Shown here: positions 1 to 8,714 of the stretch, piece by piece | How the letters are laid out: each line of letters opens with the position of its first letter | How positions within the stretch are numbered: the first letter of the stretch is position 1 | Assembly: GCA_903840165.1 (NCBI GenBank) | Contig: CAIMEY010000088.1 | Location: forward strand, 30,807 to 94,806 | Source of the DNA: an uncultured Myxococcales bacterium | Lineage (GTDB): Bacteria > Myxococcota_A > UBA9042 | Reading direction: 5' to 3' | DNA: 64,000 nt | Made by a program: the position numbers and the translations under genes | The notes under the pieces: generated by a model | Database searches by the model: none | Told to the model about the DNA's origin: nothing | The model's input: only the letters and a program-made list of their open reading frames with translations

Positions 1-747
1 ACGATTCCCCAGGAAGCCGCTCCCTTTGGTGCCAAGGGCGTTGCTTGGGCGCGGGTGACGGCCCAGGGCGAGTGGACGGGCCCGGTGGCCAAGGGCGTCT
101 CAGCAGAGTTGCGCAATGAACTCAATGCTTTGATGGGCACGGCCGAAGGTGGTCTCATCCTGTTTGTCGCCGACAAGCCGGCTGTGGTCCATGCATCGCT
201 AGCGCGCCTGCGCTTGTTTGCTGGTGAACGCCTCAATCTGATTGATAAAAATGCCTGGGCCTTCCTGTGGGTTACCGATTTCCCGATGTTTGAGTTCGAC
301 GAGACCGATCAGCGCTGGTACGCCATGCACCACCCGTTCACGTCGCCGCGCGCCGACCATCTGGAATTGCTCGATAGCAATCCGGGGCAAGTCCTTGCGC
401 AGGCTTATGATCTGGTGGTCAACGGCACGGAACTTGGCGGCGGATCCGTGCGAATTCACGCCAGCGACGTGCAGGCCAAGATCTTCGCTTCTCTCGGTCT
501 GAGCGATCAGGAAGCTAAAGAAAAGTTTGGCTTTTTCCTGGAGGCGCTCAAGTTCGGCACGCCGCCCCACGGTGGCATCGCCCTGGGCATGGACCGGATG
601 ATGATGCTCCTGACCCAGAGCAGCAGCTTGCGCGACGTGATCGCCTTCCCCAAGACGCAGAAGGCTACGTGTTTAATGAGTGATTCGCCCAACAGCGTCG
701 ATGACAAGCAGTGGGCCGAACTGCACATTTCTCCACGCCGAGTCTAG
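1..747 (+). CDS. aspS: Aspartyl-tRNA synthetase, C-terminal part (5' end off the window)
   Basis: This is the last 248 codons of a class II aspartyl-tRNA synthetase, which charges tRNA-Asp (or tRNA-Asp/Asn) in the cytoplasm. The frame is open from base 1. It starts inside the bacterial insertion domain, where GAKGVAW is visible, and continues into the catalytic core. The core shows the HHPFTSP segment, the GTELGGGSVRIH strand of the active site and the class II motif 3 region GGIALGMDRMMMLL. The stop is TAG at 745-747. No terminator hairpin is evident in the roughly 110 bases before the next gene. The identification is secure. Whether the enzyme is discriminating cannot be decided without the N-terminal anticodon-binding domain. 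Confidence 0.97.
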   Translation, partial: TIPQEAAPFGAKGVAWARVTAQGEWTGPVAKGVSAELRNELNALMGTAEGGLILFVADKPAVVHASLARLRLFAGERLNLIDKNAWAFLWVTDFPMFEFDETDQRWYAMHHPFTSPRADHLELLDSNPGQVLAQAYDLVVNGTELGGGSVRIHASDVQAKIFASLGLSDQEAKEKFGFFLEALKFGTPPHGGIALGMDRMMMLLTQSSSLRDVIAFPKTQKATCLMSDSPNSVDDKQWAELHISPRRV

Positions 748-856
748 TAGGGCGGCTTGGGCAAATCGGGACAATTCGGCTTACAAACAGGCGATTACCG
801 CAAGCCGAGTGCTTGATCAGCTCAGTTGCTCGACCCAAGCCAGCAAAACTGGCACC

Positions 857-2995
857 ATGGCCGTGGACCTGTGGTCCCTGGTGATCAGCGTGAATTGGCT
901 GCGAAATGCCCAACCTACCCGACAAGTTGCGCAGCATTCGCCCTTGAGTCGGCAGCTCTTGCGCCTAGCGGCCCTCGGCTTGGCTGTTGGCCTAGCAAGC
1001 AGTTGTACGATCGAGACCATCATCCACCGCACGATTCCCTGTGATGCCGATACCTTAGACAGCGTCGCCGACAGTACCGATAGCGCACCCACCGAGTTGC
1101 CGTTGGCCACCGACATCAGCGGTGATGTGCCTGACAAAGACATAGAAGTATTGGTGAATCCTGCGCCACTGACGGCCACGGGCAAACTGGTGGACGTCAC
1201 GGCGGCGCTGGGTCTGACCCTGCCGGTCGACGTGGGCGACAAGCAGCTGCAGACAGAACCTAAGTCAAGTATTGGGCTTTGGCTGGATTTGGACAAAGAT
1301 GGCCTGCTCGATCTGGTGGTGACGGACGGCATCAACGATGTCTATTGGGGCAGAGCCGTCGCGCCGTGGAAGTGGATCTTCACTCCTTTGATTTCGGTGA
1401 AGAATGGGGGGGTTCGCAGCCTGTCGGCGACTGACGTCGACGGCGATGGCTTTCCAGAAATTATCGTTGGAAGTCAGAAGATTCGCTACTTGGTCCGCAC
1501 CAAGGGCGAGAATTACGTCGACCAAGCTGTGCAAAGAGGGCTGATCTTTCCACAACCTACGGGAGTTCAGGGGGTTCAGCCGGTCGACATCGACAATGAC
1601 GGCCTGCTCGACCTGGTGGTGGCGCAATATGGCTGTGACGGCAGCAGCAAAGTCGTTGTTTTCTTGAATCAAGGCGACGGCACCTATGCCGATGCCAGCA
1701 GCCAATTGGGCAGCAATGTCAGCGCTTCCTTCTGGTTTGCTATGGCCACCGATGTCGATGCGGACGGTCGGGTCGACGTCCTGGCTGGCAAGGAAGGCTG
1801 CGCGCCAGTTGGCCCCAACGTATTTTTGCACAATGAATCCGCAGGTTTTGTGGCATCTGCGCTGAGCCCGCTGTTCATGTACCCGTCGCTCGCGGGCGGC
1901 ACGCCGATGGGCGGCTCTGTCGGTGACATCGATGGCGATGGCGATTTGGACTACATTTTCTCTGAAACGGGCTATCGCAATCAGGAGTTGAGTGGCATGG
2001 ACATGAGCCATCCCGACCTCAATATCCTCGGCCTGGACCAAGCCAGCGGCAATCATTTGCTTTTGCGCCAGCAGGACGGCAGTTTCGCAAGTTCTGGCTT
2101 GGCCGCGGGAATTGCCACGTCTTTGTCGCAAACCCATAAGACCATGGTGAGTTGGTCGATGCGCATGGTCGACCTCGATGGCGACGGGCGTCTGGACATC
2201 CTTGCGACGCACGGGTGGGACTATCAGGCCTGGACGATTGCGGATGAAGGTCGCGCCCGCCCGGTGCTGTTTCGCAACCTAGGCAATGGGCAATTCGCTG
2301 ATGTTAGTACTATTTTTGGCTTGACGGTGGACCTTCTGTCTAGGCCAATGGCGACGGCTGACGTCGACGGCGATGGCGACTTGGACTTCTTCCTCGGCGG
2401 TCAGACGATGCCGCCCGTGGTGCTGCGCAATGACATCGTAACCGGCAGTCACTGGCTGGAAGTGGCCTTACATGGTCAGGTTTCCAACATCTGGGGGCTG
2501 CACGCGCGCCTGACCGTGTCGATGGGCCTGCACAGCTATTATGCTGAAATGACGACGCAAGCGCCATCGCAGACCAGTGATCAGCCACTGGCGCATTTCG
2601 CACTGCCTGGTGATTACAAATCCGCTGTAATTACGGTGCAATGGCCTAGTGGCTTTCAACAGTCGGTGTCCGTGCCGGTGGATCAACGCGTTGACCTGCA
2701 AGAACCGGCCTTGGTCAAGCTCTCGTCCCGCAATGTGATTTCGGACGCCAATGGCAGCGTAACGGTGACGGCCCAGGCGGCCCAGACCAGCGGGCAGCCC
2801 ATCACGACCGGCGTTATTTCCCTTGAACTTGCGCCGGGTTCTCCGGGGAGTTGGCAGGGCCCCGCGACGTGTGACCTCGGCACCTGCAAGCGAATTTGGC
2901 TTGCCCCCAAGGGACAAATCGGCGAAGCTGCCATCGTGGCAACTATCAATGGCAAGACCCTGAATATTCAGCCAAAGATTAGGTTTCACCCGTGA
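857..2995 (+). CDS. FG-GAP/VCBS repeat protein with UnbV/ASPIC domain, probable lipoprotein
   Basis: A 712-residue exported protein. The ATG at 857 is preferred because the upstream frame overlaps aspS. A hydrophobic stretch ends in LASSC, which can serve as a lipobox, although Ala at -3 is not ideal. At least seven Asp-rich calcium-binding loops of the DxDxDGxxD type follow (for example DLDKDGLLD, DVDGDGFPE, DIDNDGLLD, DVDGDGDLD), as in FG-GAP beta-propellers. After the propeller comes a segment with GLHARLTV that fits the ASPIC/UnbV domain commonly found behind such repeats, and then an Ig-like tail. It is probably displayed on the outer surface or in the periplasm. Its stop overlaps the start of the next gene (GTGA), so the two are translationally coupled. 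Ligand and exact role are unknown. Confidence 0.85.
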   Translation: MAVDLWSLVISVNWLRNAQPTRQVAQHSPLSRQLLRLAALGLAVGLASSCTIETIIHRTIPCDADTLDSVADSTDSAPTELPLATDISGDVPDKDIEVLVNPAPLTATGKLVDVTAALGLTLPVDVGDKQLQTEPKSSIGLWLDLDKDGLLDLVVTDGINDVYWGRAVAPWKWIFTPLISVKNGGVRSLSATDVDGDGFPEIIVGSQKIRYLVRTKGENYVDQAVQRGLIFPQPTGVQGVQPVDIDNDGLLDLVVAQYGCDGSSKVVVFLNQGDGTYADASSQLGSNVSASFWFAMATDVDADGRVDVLAGKEGCAPVGPNVFLHNESAGFVASALSPLFMYPSLAGGTPMGGSVGDIDGDGDLDYIFSETGYRNQELSGMDMSHPDLNILGLDQASGNHLLLRQQDGSFASSGLAAGIATSLSQTHKTMVSWSMRMVDLDGDGRLDILATHGWDYQAWTIADEGRARPVLFRNLGNGQFADVSTIFGLTVDLLSRPMATADVDGDGDLDFFLGGQTMPPVVLRNDIVTGSHWLEVALHGQVSNIWGLHARLTVSMGLHSYYAEMTTQAPSQTSDQPLAHFALPGDYKSAVITVQWPSGFQQSVSVPVDQRVDLQEPALVKLSSRNVISDANGSVTVTAQAAQTSGQPITTGVISLELAPGSPGSWQGPATCDLGTCKRIWLAPKGQIGEAAIVATINGKTLNIQPKIRFHP

Positions 2996-3708
2996 ACGAG
3001 TCCCCTCTCCAAGACAGGGCCCAGGATCCGGAGATTTCCGTTTTTGTCTTGGCCTACAATGAGGTAGCCAACTTGGCGGCGAGCGTTGCTGAGCTCGCGG
3101 CTGTCTTGGCTGGGCTCGGGCGCAGCTATGAGCTGGTCATCGTCGACGACGGCTCCACCGATGGTACAGGACCTTTGGCCGACGAAATTGCTTCAGCGAC
3201 GCCCAATACCTTGGCGATTCACCACCCTATCAACCTCGGCCTTGGCGGCGTCTATCGCACCGGCTTTGCCCAGGCGCGGGGCCTCTACCTAACGTTCTTT
3301 CCCGCCGATGGGCAGTTTCCTGCGACAATTATTCCACAATTTCTCGCACGCACCCCTGAGGCTGACCTGGTGCTGGGCTACATCCCGCAGCGCAACTCTT
3401 CTTGGCTAGCCAAAGGCCTTTCGACCACTGAGCGCCTGCTGTACCGCGCCCTGTTTGGCACCTTCCCAAAATTTCAGGGGATCTTCCTACTGCGCCGGCA
3501 GATTCTCACGGAAATTCCATTGCATAGCCAAGGGCGTGGCTGGGCCATCGTCATGGAAATGATCCTGCGCGTCTCGCGGGGGCCCTATCGCGTGGTCCAT
3601 GAGGTCAATGCGTTGCGCCCGCGCATGTCCGGCGAGTCTAAGGTCAATAACCTCCGCAATATTACAGCAAATCTACGTCAGTTGGTGGCCTTACGTCGCC
3701 AATTCTAG
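2992..3708 (+). CDS. Family 2 glycosyltransferase (DPM1/polyprenyl-phosphate type)
   Basis: A 238-residue GT-A fold glycosyltransferase starting with GTG, which overlaps the upstream TGA (GTGA). It shows the FVLAYNEVANL start strand, the nucleotide-binding ELVIVDDGSTDGT motif, LGLGGVYRTGF, and PADGQFP, which occupies the DxD-like position of dolichol/undecaprenyl-phosphate sugar transferases. There is no C-terminal membrane segment, so it resembles the soluble catalytic form that transfers a sugar from a nucleotide donor onto a polyprenyl phosphate at the inner face of the membrane. Coupling to the FG-GAP protein suggests a link with surface glycosylation, but that is inference. The family call is confident; donor and acceptor are not known. 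Confidence 0.9.
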   Translation: MNESPLQDRAQDPEISVFVLAYNEVANLAASVAELAAVLAGLGRSYELVIVDDGSTDGTGPLADEIASATPNTLAIHHPINLGLGGVYRTGFAQARGLYLTFFPADGQFPATIIPQFLARTPEADLVLGYIPQRNSSWLAKGLSTTERLLYRALFGTFPKFQGIFLLRRQILTEIPLHSQGRGWAIVMEMILRVSRGPYRVVHEVNALRPRMSGESKVNNLRNITANLRQLVALRRQF

Positions 3709-3741
3709 CTGGGCCATCGGGCCCATCCACGGCAGGGTGCT

Positions 3742-4389
3742 ATGACTCAGAAGTGCGTCGAAGTCTTGGGAATATCTTGTATTCTTGCGGCGCTGAGCCT
3801 GTCAGCCTGTCAGACGACGCCCACCCTGGATTGCACGGGCGCTGGCGTCGCTCTCATCGACGATCTTCGACCAACAGCATGTAATTACACGTGCAATGAC
3901 ACCGCCTGGGCCTTACCAGCCTGCACGACCGATACCGTGGAGACTTTGCCGGACCATGGCGCCCTGCACATCGACATGGCAAAAACCATTACATACACAG
4001 AGTTACCGCCAGCCTCGGGCTCGCACCGTGCGGTTTGGGCCAAGTGGGGCCAGTACAGTTTCCTGTGGCCTCAACGCTGGGTCCACAACATGGAGCATGG
4101 CGGCGTAGCGCTGCTGTACGACCCATGCTTGGACCCAGCGACAGTGGCAAAACTTCACGATTTTGCTAAGAATTGGCGCGATTCCGCCGGCAACAAACTG
4201 CACTACGTCCTGACGCCTTTTCCGAAATTGCCCCAGCCTATCATGGCCGTGGCTTGGACCCATCGCTGGGGCGCGGCCTGCCTCATGACCAGCAACCTTG
4301 ACGCTTGGCTCAAGGTGCATGCCGGCCAAGGCCCCGAAGGTTCCATTGCCATGCCAGGCAGTTATCAGGATGGTTGGCTCGCAGACTGA
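3742..4389 (+). CDS. DUF3105 lipoprotein
   Basis: A 215-residue probable lipoprotein. The ATG at 3742 has AGGG upstream. The signal peptide ends in the lipobox LSAC. The body matches DUF3105 proteins: TYTELPPASGSHR, a WGQYSFLWPQRWVHNMEHGG core with conserved His residues, and LLYDPC. A pair of Cys residues near the mature N-terminus (CNYTCN) may form a disulfide. DUF3105 proteins are exported and of unknown function; the conserved VHNxEHGG motif suggests metal binding, but nothing here proves it. It ends 64 bases from the convergent tatD gene. Confidence 0.85.
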   Translation: MTQKCVEVLGISCILAALSLSACQTTPTLDCTGAGVALIDDLRPTACNYTCNDTAWALPACTTDTVETLPDHGALHIDMAKTITYTELPPASGSHRAVWAKWGQYSFLWPQRWVHNMEHGGVALLYDPCLDPATVAKLHDFAKNWRDSAGNKLHYVLTPFPKLPQPIMAVAWTHRWGAACLMTSNLDAWLKVHAGQGPEGSIAMPGSYQDGWLAD

Positions 4390-4453
4390 CGACCGTTGCG
4401 CGCTGTCTTTGGGCCAATGTCGTGGGATTCGCTCGGAACTACGCGATGGGTGC

Positions 4454-5284
4454 CTAGTCCTCGCCAGTTAGCTGGGTGCGTAGGCGTGGGCCAAAGAGGC
4501 GAACAGCATTTTCCGTGGTGACAAGCGCCATCTCGACCGGCGAAATTCCCCGAATTCTCGCGACTTGCTCTAGCGTTTTCACAACGTACGCCGGTTCATT
4601 GCGCTTGCCGCGATACGGGATCGGCGCCAAAAAGGGGCTGTCCGTCTCGACAAGTAGCCGGTCTACGGGTGCAAAGGCGACCACTTCGGGCAAATCGCCG
4701 GCATTCTTGAAGGTCACAATTCCCGGAATTGACAGGTAAAAGCCAAGGTCCAGGCACTGCCGCGCCAGCCAAGCCGAGCCAGAGAAGCAGTGAATGACGC
4801 CGCCAACGCCGTGTTGTGCTGCCATTTCAAGCACTTCTACGGTCTCGGCTTCTGCCTCGCGCGTGTGAATACACAGGGGCTTACCGAGTTCTCGGGCCAG
4901 CGCCACATGCCGCTCAAAGACCAGCCTCTGTTGGCTGCGCGGCGAAAGATCGTAGTGATAATCCAGACCTGTCTCACCTACAGCGACGACTTCGGCAGCG
5001 CTGCACGCCTGCACGATGCCTTGCCAAAGGGGATCAGCCTGCGGATCTTGCGCCAGCAAGCGCGCCGCGTCATGAGGATGCAGGCCGCAGATCGCCGAAA
5101 CTCCTTGATTTTGCTTTGCTACGTCAAGGGCCGCCTGGACTTCTGCCAACTCGCCGCCGGCACCGATGCAAATGATGTGGCGCAGGCCGGCATCGCGCGC
5201 ACGCTGCAAAACGCCAGGGACGCCACCGGCATAGCCAACGCCATCCCGGTCAACCATGGCTAGGTGGGCATGGGTGTCAATCAT
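4454..5284 (-). CDS. tatD: TatD family metal-dependent hydrolase
   Basis: A 276-residue TIM-barrel deoxyribonuclease of the TatD family, cytoplasmic and dependent on divalent metal. The start MIDTHAHL carries the first two metal ligands (HxH). The GETGLDYHYDLS segment, CIHTREAEAE, GVIHCFSGS and LLVETDSPFLAP are the remaining signature motifs in the right order. An AGGA sequence lies about 7 bases upstream of the ATG. It starts only 16 bases after the stop of the adenosine deaminase gene on the same strand, so the two are probably one operon. TatD enzymes act in DNA quality control and 3'-5' nuclease activity; family assignment is firm, substrate less so. Confidence 0.95.
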   Translation of the reverse strand: MIDTHAHLAMVDRDGVGYAGGVPGVLQRARDAGLRHIICIGAGGELAEVQAALDVAKQNQGVSAICGLHPHDAARLLAQDPQADPLWQGIVQACSAAEVVAVGETGLDYHYDLSPRSQQRLVFERHVALARELGKPLCIHTREAEAETVEVLEMAAQHGVGGVIHCFSGSAWLARQCLDLGFYLSIPGIVTFKNAGDLPEVVAFAPVDRLLVETDSPFLAPIPYRGKRNEPAYVVKTLEQVARIRGISPVEMALVTTENAVRLFGPRLRTQLTGED

Positions 5285-5300
5285 CGATTTTCCTGAGGAT

Positions 5301-6479
5301 TTAGGCGAGGCTAACCTTGGTCACCACCGGATGGGTTCCCGTGTCGCGGCGTCGCTCGGCAATCTTCTGGCTGGTGCCGCGCCGGTCACGCTTGACGTTG
5401 GCGCTTTCGTTGTCGCCACTTTCGCTTTGATAACGCGCGGTTTCAATCTGGATCAGCGAGTCCATTTCCGTGATGACCCGGGCGATCATGTCCTGCCGCG
5501 TGCGATAAGATTGGAAGGCCGATTTGAAGCCATTGACAATGACTTCGCGCACATCGCTGATGCCAACGTCAAAATGCTTGATCCACAACATGTATTCATC
5601 AGTCACTGTGGTGTTGGTGACCAGACGATTGTCGGTGTTGATGGTCACCCGCACGCCAAAATCATGATAGAATTGAATGGGATGACTCTCAATGCTATCT
5701 ACGGCGCGGGTCTGCACGTTGGACTTGAGGCAAACCTCGATGGGAATGCGATGATCTGCAATAAAGTTGAGGAGATCGCCGTCCTCACGCAGCCGAGTGC
5801 CGTGACCGATGCGATGTGCGCCGCAATCGTGCAGGGCTTGGTGAATCGATTCGGGGCCGAACGCCTCGCCCGCGTGCGCCGTGCAGTTGACGTTGTTGGA
5901 GCGAATCAAGTGAAAACTCGCTGCATGTTTGCGGGCTTGGAAGCCGTCCTCGGCCCCCGCGAGATCGTAGCCGACCACGCCCTTGTTCTTGTAGGCCACA
6001 GCCAACTCAGCCAAGCGAAGGGACCACTTCGGGTCGACCTGCCGCAACGCACTGATAATCAACCCCGATCGCACACCAAAGCGCTGCTTACCGTCGCGCA
6101 GACCGGCCAGCACGGCTTCGACAATCGTCGTCAGCGGCAGCCCGCGCTGCATGTGCAACATCGGCGAATAGCGCACTTCCATGTAGTGGATGTTCTCGGC
6201 CGCGGCATCCTCGACCAGTTCAAAGGCCGCGCGGTACAAGGATTCTTCGGTCTGCAGCACCGAGAGCGTGATGTCAAAGGCCCGCAGATACTCGGTCAGC
6301 GAGGTTGCATTGTCCGCGCAAATCAGGTTGAAGAGCTTGTCCGGATCCTGAGCCGGCAGGCGGACTTTCTGCTCTTCGGCCAGTTCAAGAATCGTCGGCA
6401 GGCGGACCGAACCGTCTAGGTGGATGTGCAGGTCGGTCTTGGGAAGCTTCTTGATGAGGTCATATGTCGGTTTATACAT
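5301..6479 (-). CDS. add: Adenosine deaminase
   Basis: A 392-residue adenosine deaminase, which converts adenosine to inosine in purine salvage. Visible signatures are the zinc-binding HIHLDGS near the N-terminus, GYDLAGAED, TAHAGEAFGP with the catalytic zinc ligand and Glu, RIGHGTRL, and VCLKSNVQT. The last metal-binding strand reads INTDNR where many family members have NTDDP, so one Asp of the usual pair is Asn. The C-terminus has an extra charged tail of about 45 residues beyond the barrel, rich in Arg and Lys, which is not typical. AGGA precedes the ATG. It is the upstream partner of tatD. Confidence 0.93.
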   Translation of the reverse strand: MYKPTYDLIKKLPKTDLHIHLDGSVRLPTILELAEEQKVRLPAQDPDKLFNLICADNATSLTEYLRAFDITLSVLQTEESLYRAAFELVEDAAAENIHYMEVRYSPMLHMQRGLPLTTIVEAVLAGLRDGKQRFGVRSGLIISALRQVDPKWSLRLAELAVAYKNKGVVGYDLAGAEDGFQARKHAASFHLIRSNNVNCTAHAGEAFGPESIHQALHDCGAHRIGHGTRLREDGDLLNFIADHRIPIEVCLKSNVQTRAVDSIESHPIQFYHDFGVRVTINTDNRLVTNTTVTDEYMLWIKHFDVGISDVREVIVNGFKSAFQSYRTRQDMIARVITEMDSLIQIETARYQSESGDNESANVKRDRRGTSQKIAERRRDTGTHPVVTKVSLA

Positions 6480-6772
6480 CGTTTTTTCCTACTGCGCGCT
6501 AAAGCCTGCCGCAGGTTGGCTACCTGAAGCGCGTTCAGCCGTGTGCGGTGGCGATGGCCGCGGCGATTGTCGGCGAGTTTCGACCACGGGAACATGGATG
6601 AATCTCGGGGTATTGCTATAGAAGTAAGCGAACGATTCCGGTTACTCAGCGCAGCACTCCACGCGGGCGGCCAGCCCGGCCTTGGGCGCAGGGTAGCGGA
6701 TCTCGCCGGCCGGGGCCAGTTTGGCCCACCCCAAAACCTTTGCGCGATCGCAAGGCCGCCGGCAATGCCCAG
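6480..6772. other. Intergenic region between the LamG protein and add
   Basis: Both flanking genes are on the minus strand, so this region should contain the promoter of add and any terminator of the LamG gene. No convincing -35/-10 pair or hairpin was found by eye. A minus-strand frame between about 6642 and 6770 reads as an ordinary protein tail, but it has no start and is out of frame with the gene behind it. Confidence 0.4.
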
Positions 6773-8506
6773 TTAGCCGCCTGGCCGCGTCACCACCAGC
6801 GTCACGTCCTGCGTCGCACCGGTGTGGTTGACCAGGGCCACGCTGTTGGCGTCGGGCTGCGTGAGCTCCCACTGCGCGCCTGATCCCCATGAATTCGCAA
6901 CAATCGCTTGTAGTTCTACAAGGGTCAAGGCGCGGCGGAAGAGGAAGGGCTCATCCAAGCTGCCGTGGAAGAAGCCGGCCGCACCACCGCAGCCAAGGCC
7001 GCGCGCACCAATGCCAAGATCGCAATTTGTTGTCGGAATTGTCCCTGTCTGCGGATAGGACCCCACGGCGACGCCATTGATGTAGTGCGTAACGGCCTGC
7101 CCGTCGTAAATGGCAGCCACGTGAATCCATTGCCCTGTGCCGACGCTGCCCGCCGAATGCCACGCCCAAGCGCCCACCGATCCACTGGCAATCGCGGTCT
7201 GCAAAGGCCCGTTGTCGAGCTTCATCTCGTAGGCATTTTCCTTGTTGAACGTGATGTTTTCGCCGGCTCCTCCCGCGAAATTCACCCACATGCCCATGGA
7301 CATCGCCGCGGGCGTGATCTGCAAGGAGGCCGAGTTGGCGACTTGGACATATTGGCTGCTGCCGTCGAACTGGTACGCTTTGCCATACTTGCCCGCGACG
7401 CAGGCGGGCGCGTTTTGCAGCACGCCGTTATTGGCAAAAGTCGTTGAATCTGCAGCGTTACAGCCATCAAAATTCCACCGTCCGACAAGGTCCTTGTCAC
7501 TGCCCAGCGAAGTGGTGATTTTCTCCATGGGAACCGGCCGGACGACGCCTAGACTGTCCTTGTACCAGGCCATCGCCATGACACCATTGGTGTTTGCGTT
7601 GTGCGCAAGCAAGAGTGTCGCCCCATCTTTGAGGCTCGCCGTCTTGGTCAAAAGCACTGGCACATTCTTGGCTTGTGCATACCCAGTGAGATCTGGAGCC
7701 CCGACCAAGTCGACGTAGGCCCCCGTCATCGCTACCTTGGCCAATTCACCAGTCTTTGCGTACGGGGAGAGGTCCGGACCTCCAGCCAAGTCCGCGTATT
7801 TTCCCGAGAATGCGACATTGGCGAGGTTCGTTGTCTTGGCATAGACGCCCAGATCAGGCGAGTTGCTCAGGTCGAGGTAACTGCCTGACGTCGCGATCTT
7901 GGCCAAGCCCGAAGACTGCGCAAAAACGCTCAGGTCGGGCGTTCCCCCGAGATCGGCGTAGGCACCGGAGGTGGCAACCTTGGCTAAATTCGCTATTTTT
8001 GCATAAGGTTGCAAGACAGCCGCATCGAGCATCGACGTCGTGACGCAACCAGTGCACTGCAAGTTTGTCGCAATGTCGGCCTGAACCGCCCTGGGCACCG
8101 GTCGATAGGGAACACGTGTCAATTCAGGGTCATCGCTGACCTGAACGCCGATGTACAAGTCCTTGCCGACCAGGACCGTGCCGTCCAACAGTTGATTGGG
8201 ATCTGCCCCGAGTTCCAGACCAAATCGGCCGCCAGTCACCGCGATGGCGAGAAACTTCTGCTGAAAAAATGAGGCATTGGCATTGATGCCGTCGTACAGC
8301 GAGATGGCCATCGGATACTTGCCGTCCACCGCGATCCCAGCCTGACTCAGCAGCGCGCCCTGGGCCGCCAACACAACCGGCTTTGCCTGGAGCGGCAAGG
8401 TCCACGCAAGCCCGATGGTCAACGACAACAGGGCCAGCCACCGCCGCGCCTGTGGGTAACAAAGCGTCGAGAAATCATTTCGTTCCAAGTGGTTGCGCTG
8501 TTGCAT
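6773..8506 (-). CDS. Secreted protein: tail-fibre-like stalk, YxDL repeats, LamG-like head
   Basis: A 577-residue exported protein. The ATG at 8506 is chosen because AAGG lies about 8 bases upstream. The signal peptide probably ends at LQA before KPVV. Residues about 55-150 (DGKYPMAISLY ... LTRVPYRPVPRAVQA) match the N-terminal domain seen in many bacterial and phage tail-fibre-like proteins. After CTGCV come five to six tandem units of about 25-27 residues with the pattern VAxSGxYxDLxxxPDL. The C-terminal half (GRWNFDG ... YVQVANSASL ... FHGSLDEPFLFRRAL) is a concanavalin-like LamG domain, which usually binds glycans or proteins. It shares its whole N-terminal half with the protein at 25309-27393. 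Likely a surface adhesin; the ligand is unknown. Confidence 0.85.
   Translation of the reverse strand: MQQRNHLERNDFSTLCYPQARRWLALLSLTIGLAWTLPLQAKPVVLAAQGALLSQAGIAVDGKYPMAISLYDGINANASFFQQKFLAIAVTGGRFGLELGADPNQLLDGTVLVGKDLYIGVQVSDDPELTRVPYRPVPRAVQADIATNLQCTGCVTTSMLDAAVLQPYAKIANLAKVATSGAYADLGGTPDLSVFAQSSGLAKIATSGSYLDLSNSPDLGVYAKTTNLANVAFSGKYADLAGGPDLSPYAKTGELAKVAMTGAYVDLVGAPDLTGYAQAKNVPVLLTKTASLKDGATLLLAHNANTNGVMAMAWYKDSLGVVRPVPMEKITTSLGSDKDLVGRWNFDGCNAADSTTFANNGVLQNAPACVAGKYGKAYQFDGSSQYVQVANSASLQITPAAMSMGMWVNFAGGAGENITFNKENAYEMKLDNGPLQTAIASGSVGAWAWHSAGSVGTGQWIHVAAIYDGQAVTHYINGVAVGSYPQTGTIPTTNCDLGIGARGLGCGGAAGFFHGSLDEPFLFRRALTLVELQAIVANSWGSGAQWELTQPDANSVALVNHTGATQDVTLVVTRPGG
7660..8010 (-). repeat. 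Tandem YxDL repeats in the LamG protein stalk
   Basis: About 75-81-base coding units repeated in tandem. Each encodes a version of LAKVATSGAYADLGGTPDL followed by xxYAKT. The units are diverged at DNA level, so they are old rather than freshly amplified. Similar YxDL repeats form triple-stranded stalks in tail fibres. Confidence 0.75.
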
Positions 8507-8714
8507 TGCGGGTACCTTGTTCGACCCAGTGGGCGAGGGGTCATCGCCGTGGATCTTAGCGCGCAACCCCGGGCTTGTCAAAGCATTTTGACAGTAGCGT
8601 CCCGTGCTGGGCGGGCAGACGTCGACAGACGCCGCGCGAACTTGACCCAGGCGTCTGGCCAGCGGAGGCTACAGACGGTGCAGCGAACCGGCGCCCGCAC
8701 CACGCGGAGACGTC

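Noticed and set aside
1265..2212. 315-codon minus-strand frame over the FG-GAP gene
   Set aside because: Antisense shadow; the Asp-loop repeats belong to the plus strand.
5256..6419. 387-codon plus-strand frame over add
   Set aside because: It is the antisense shadow of a clear adenosine deaminase with all family motifs.
6642..6772. Minus-strand frame ending AKVLGWAKLAPAGEIRY, looking like a protein C-terminus
   Set aside because: No start, and out of frame with the LamG gene. It might be a frameshifted tail, but nothing supports this.
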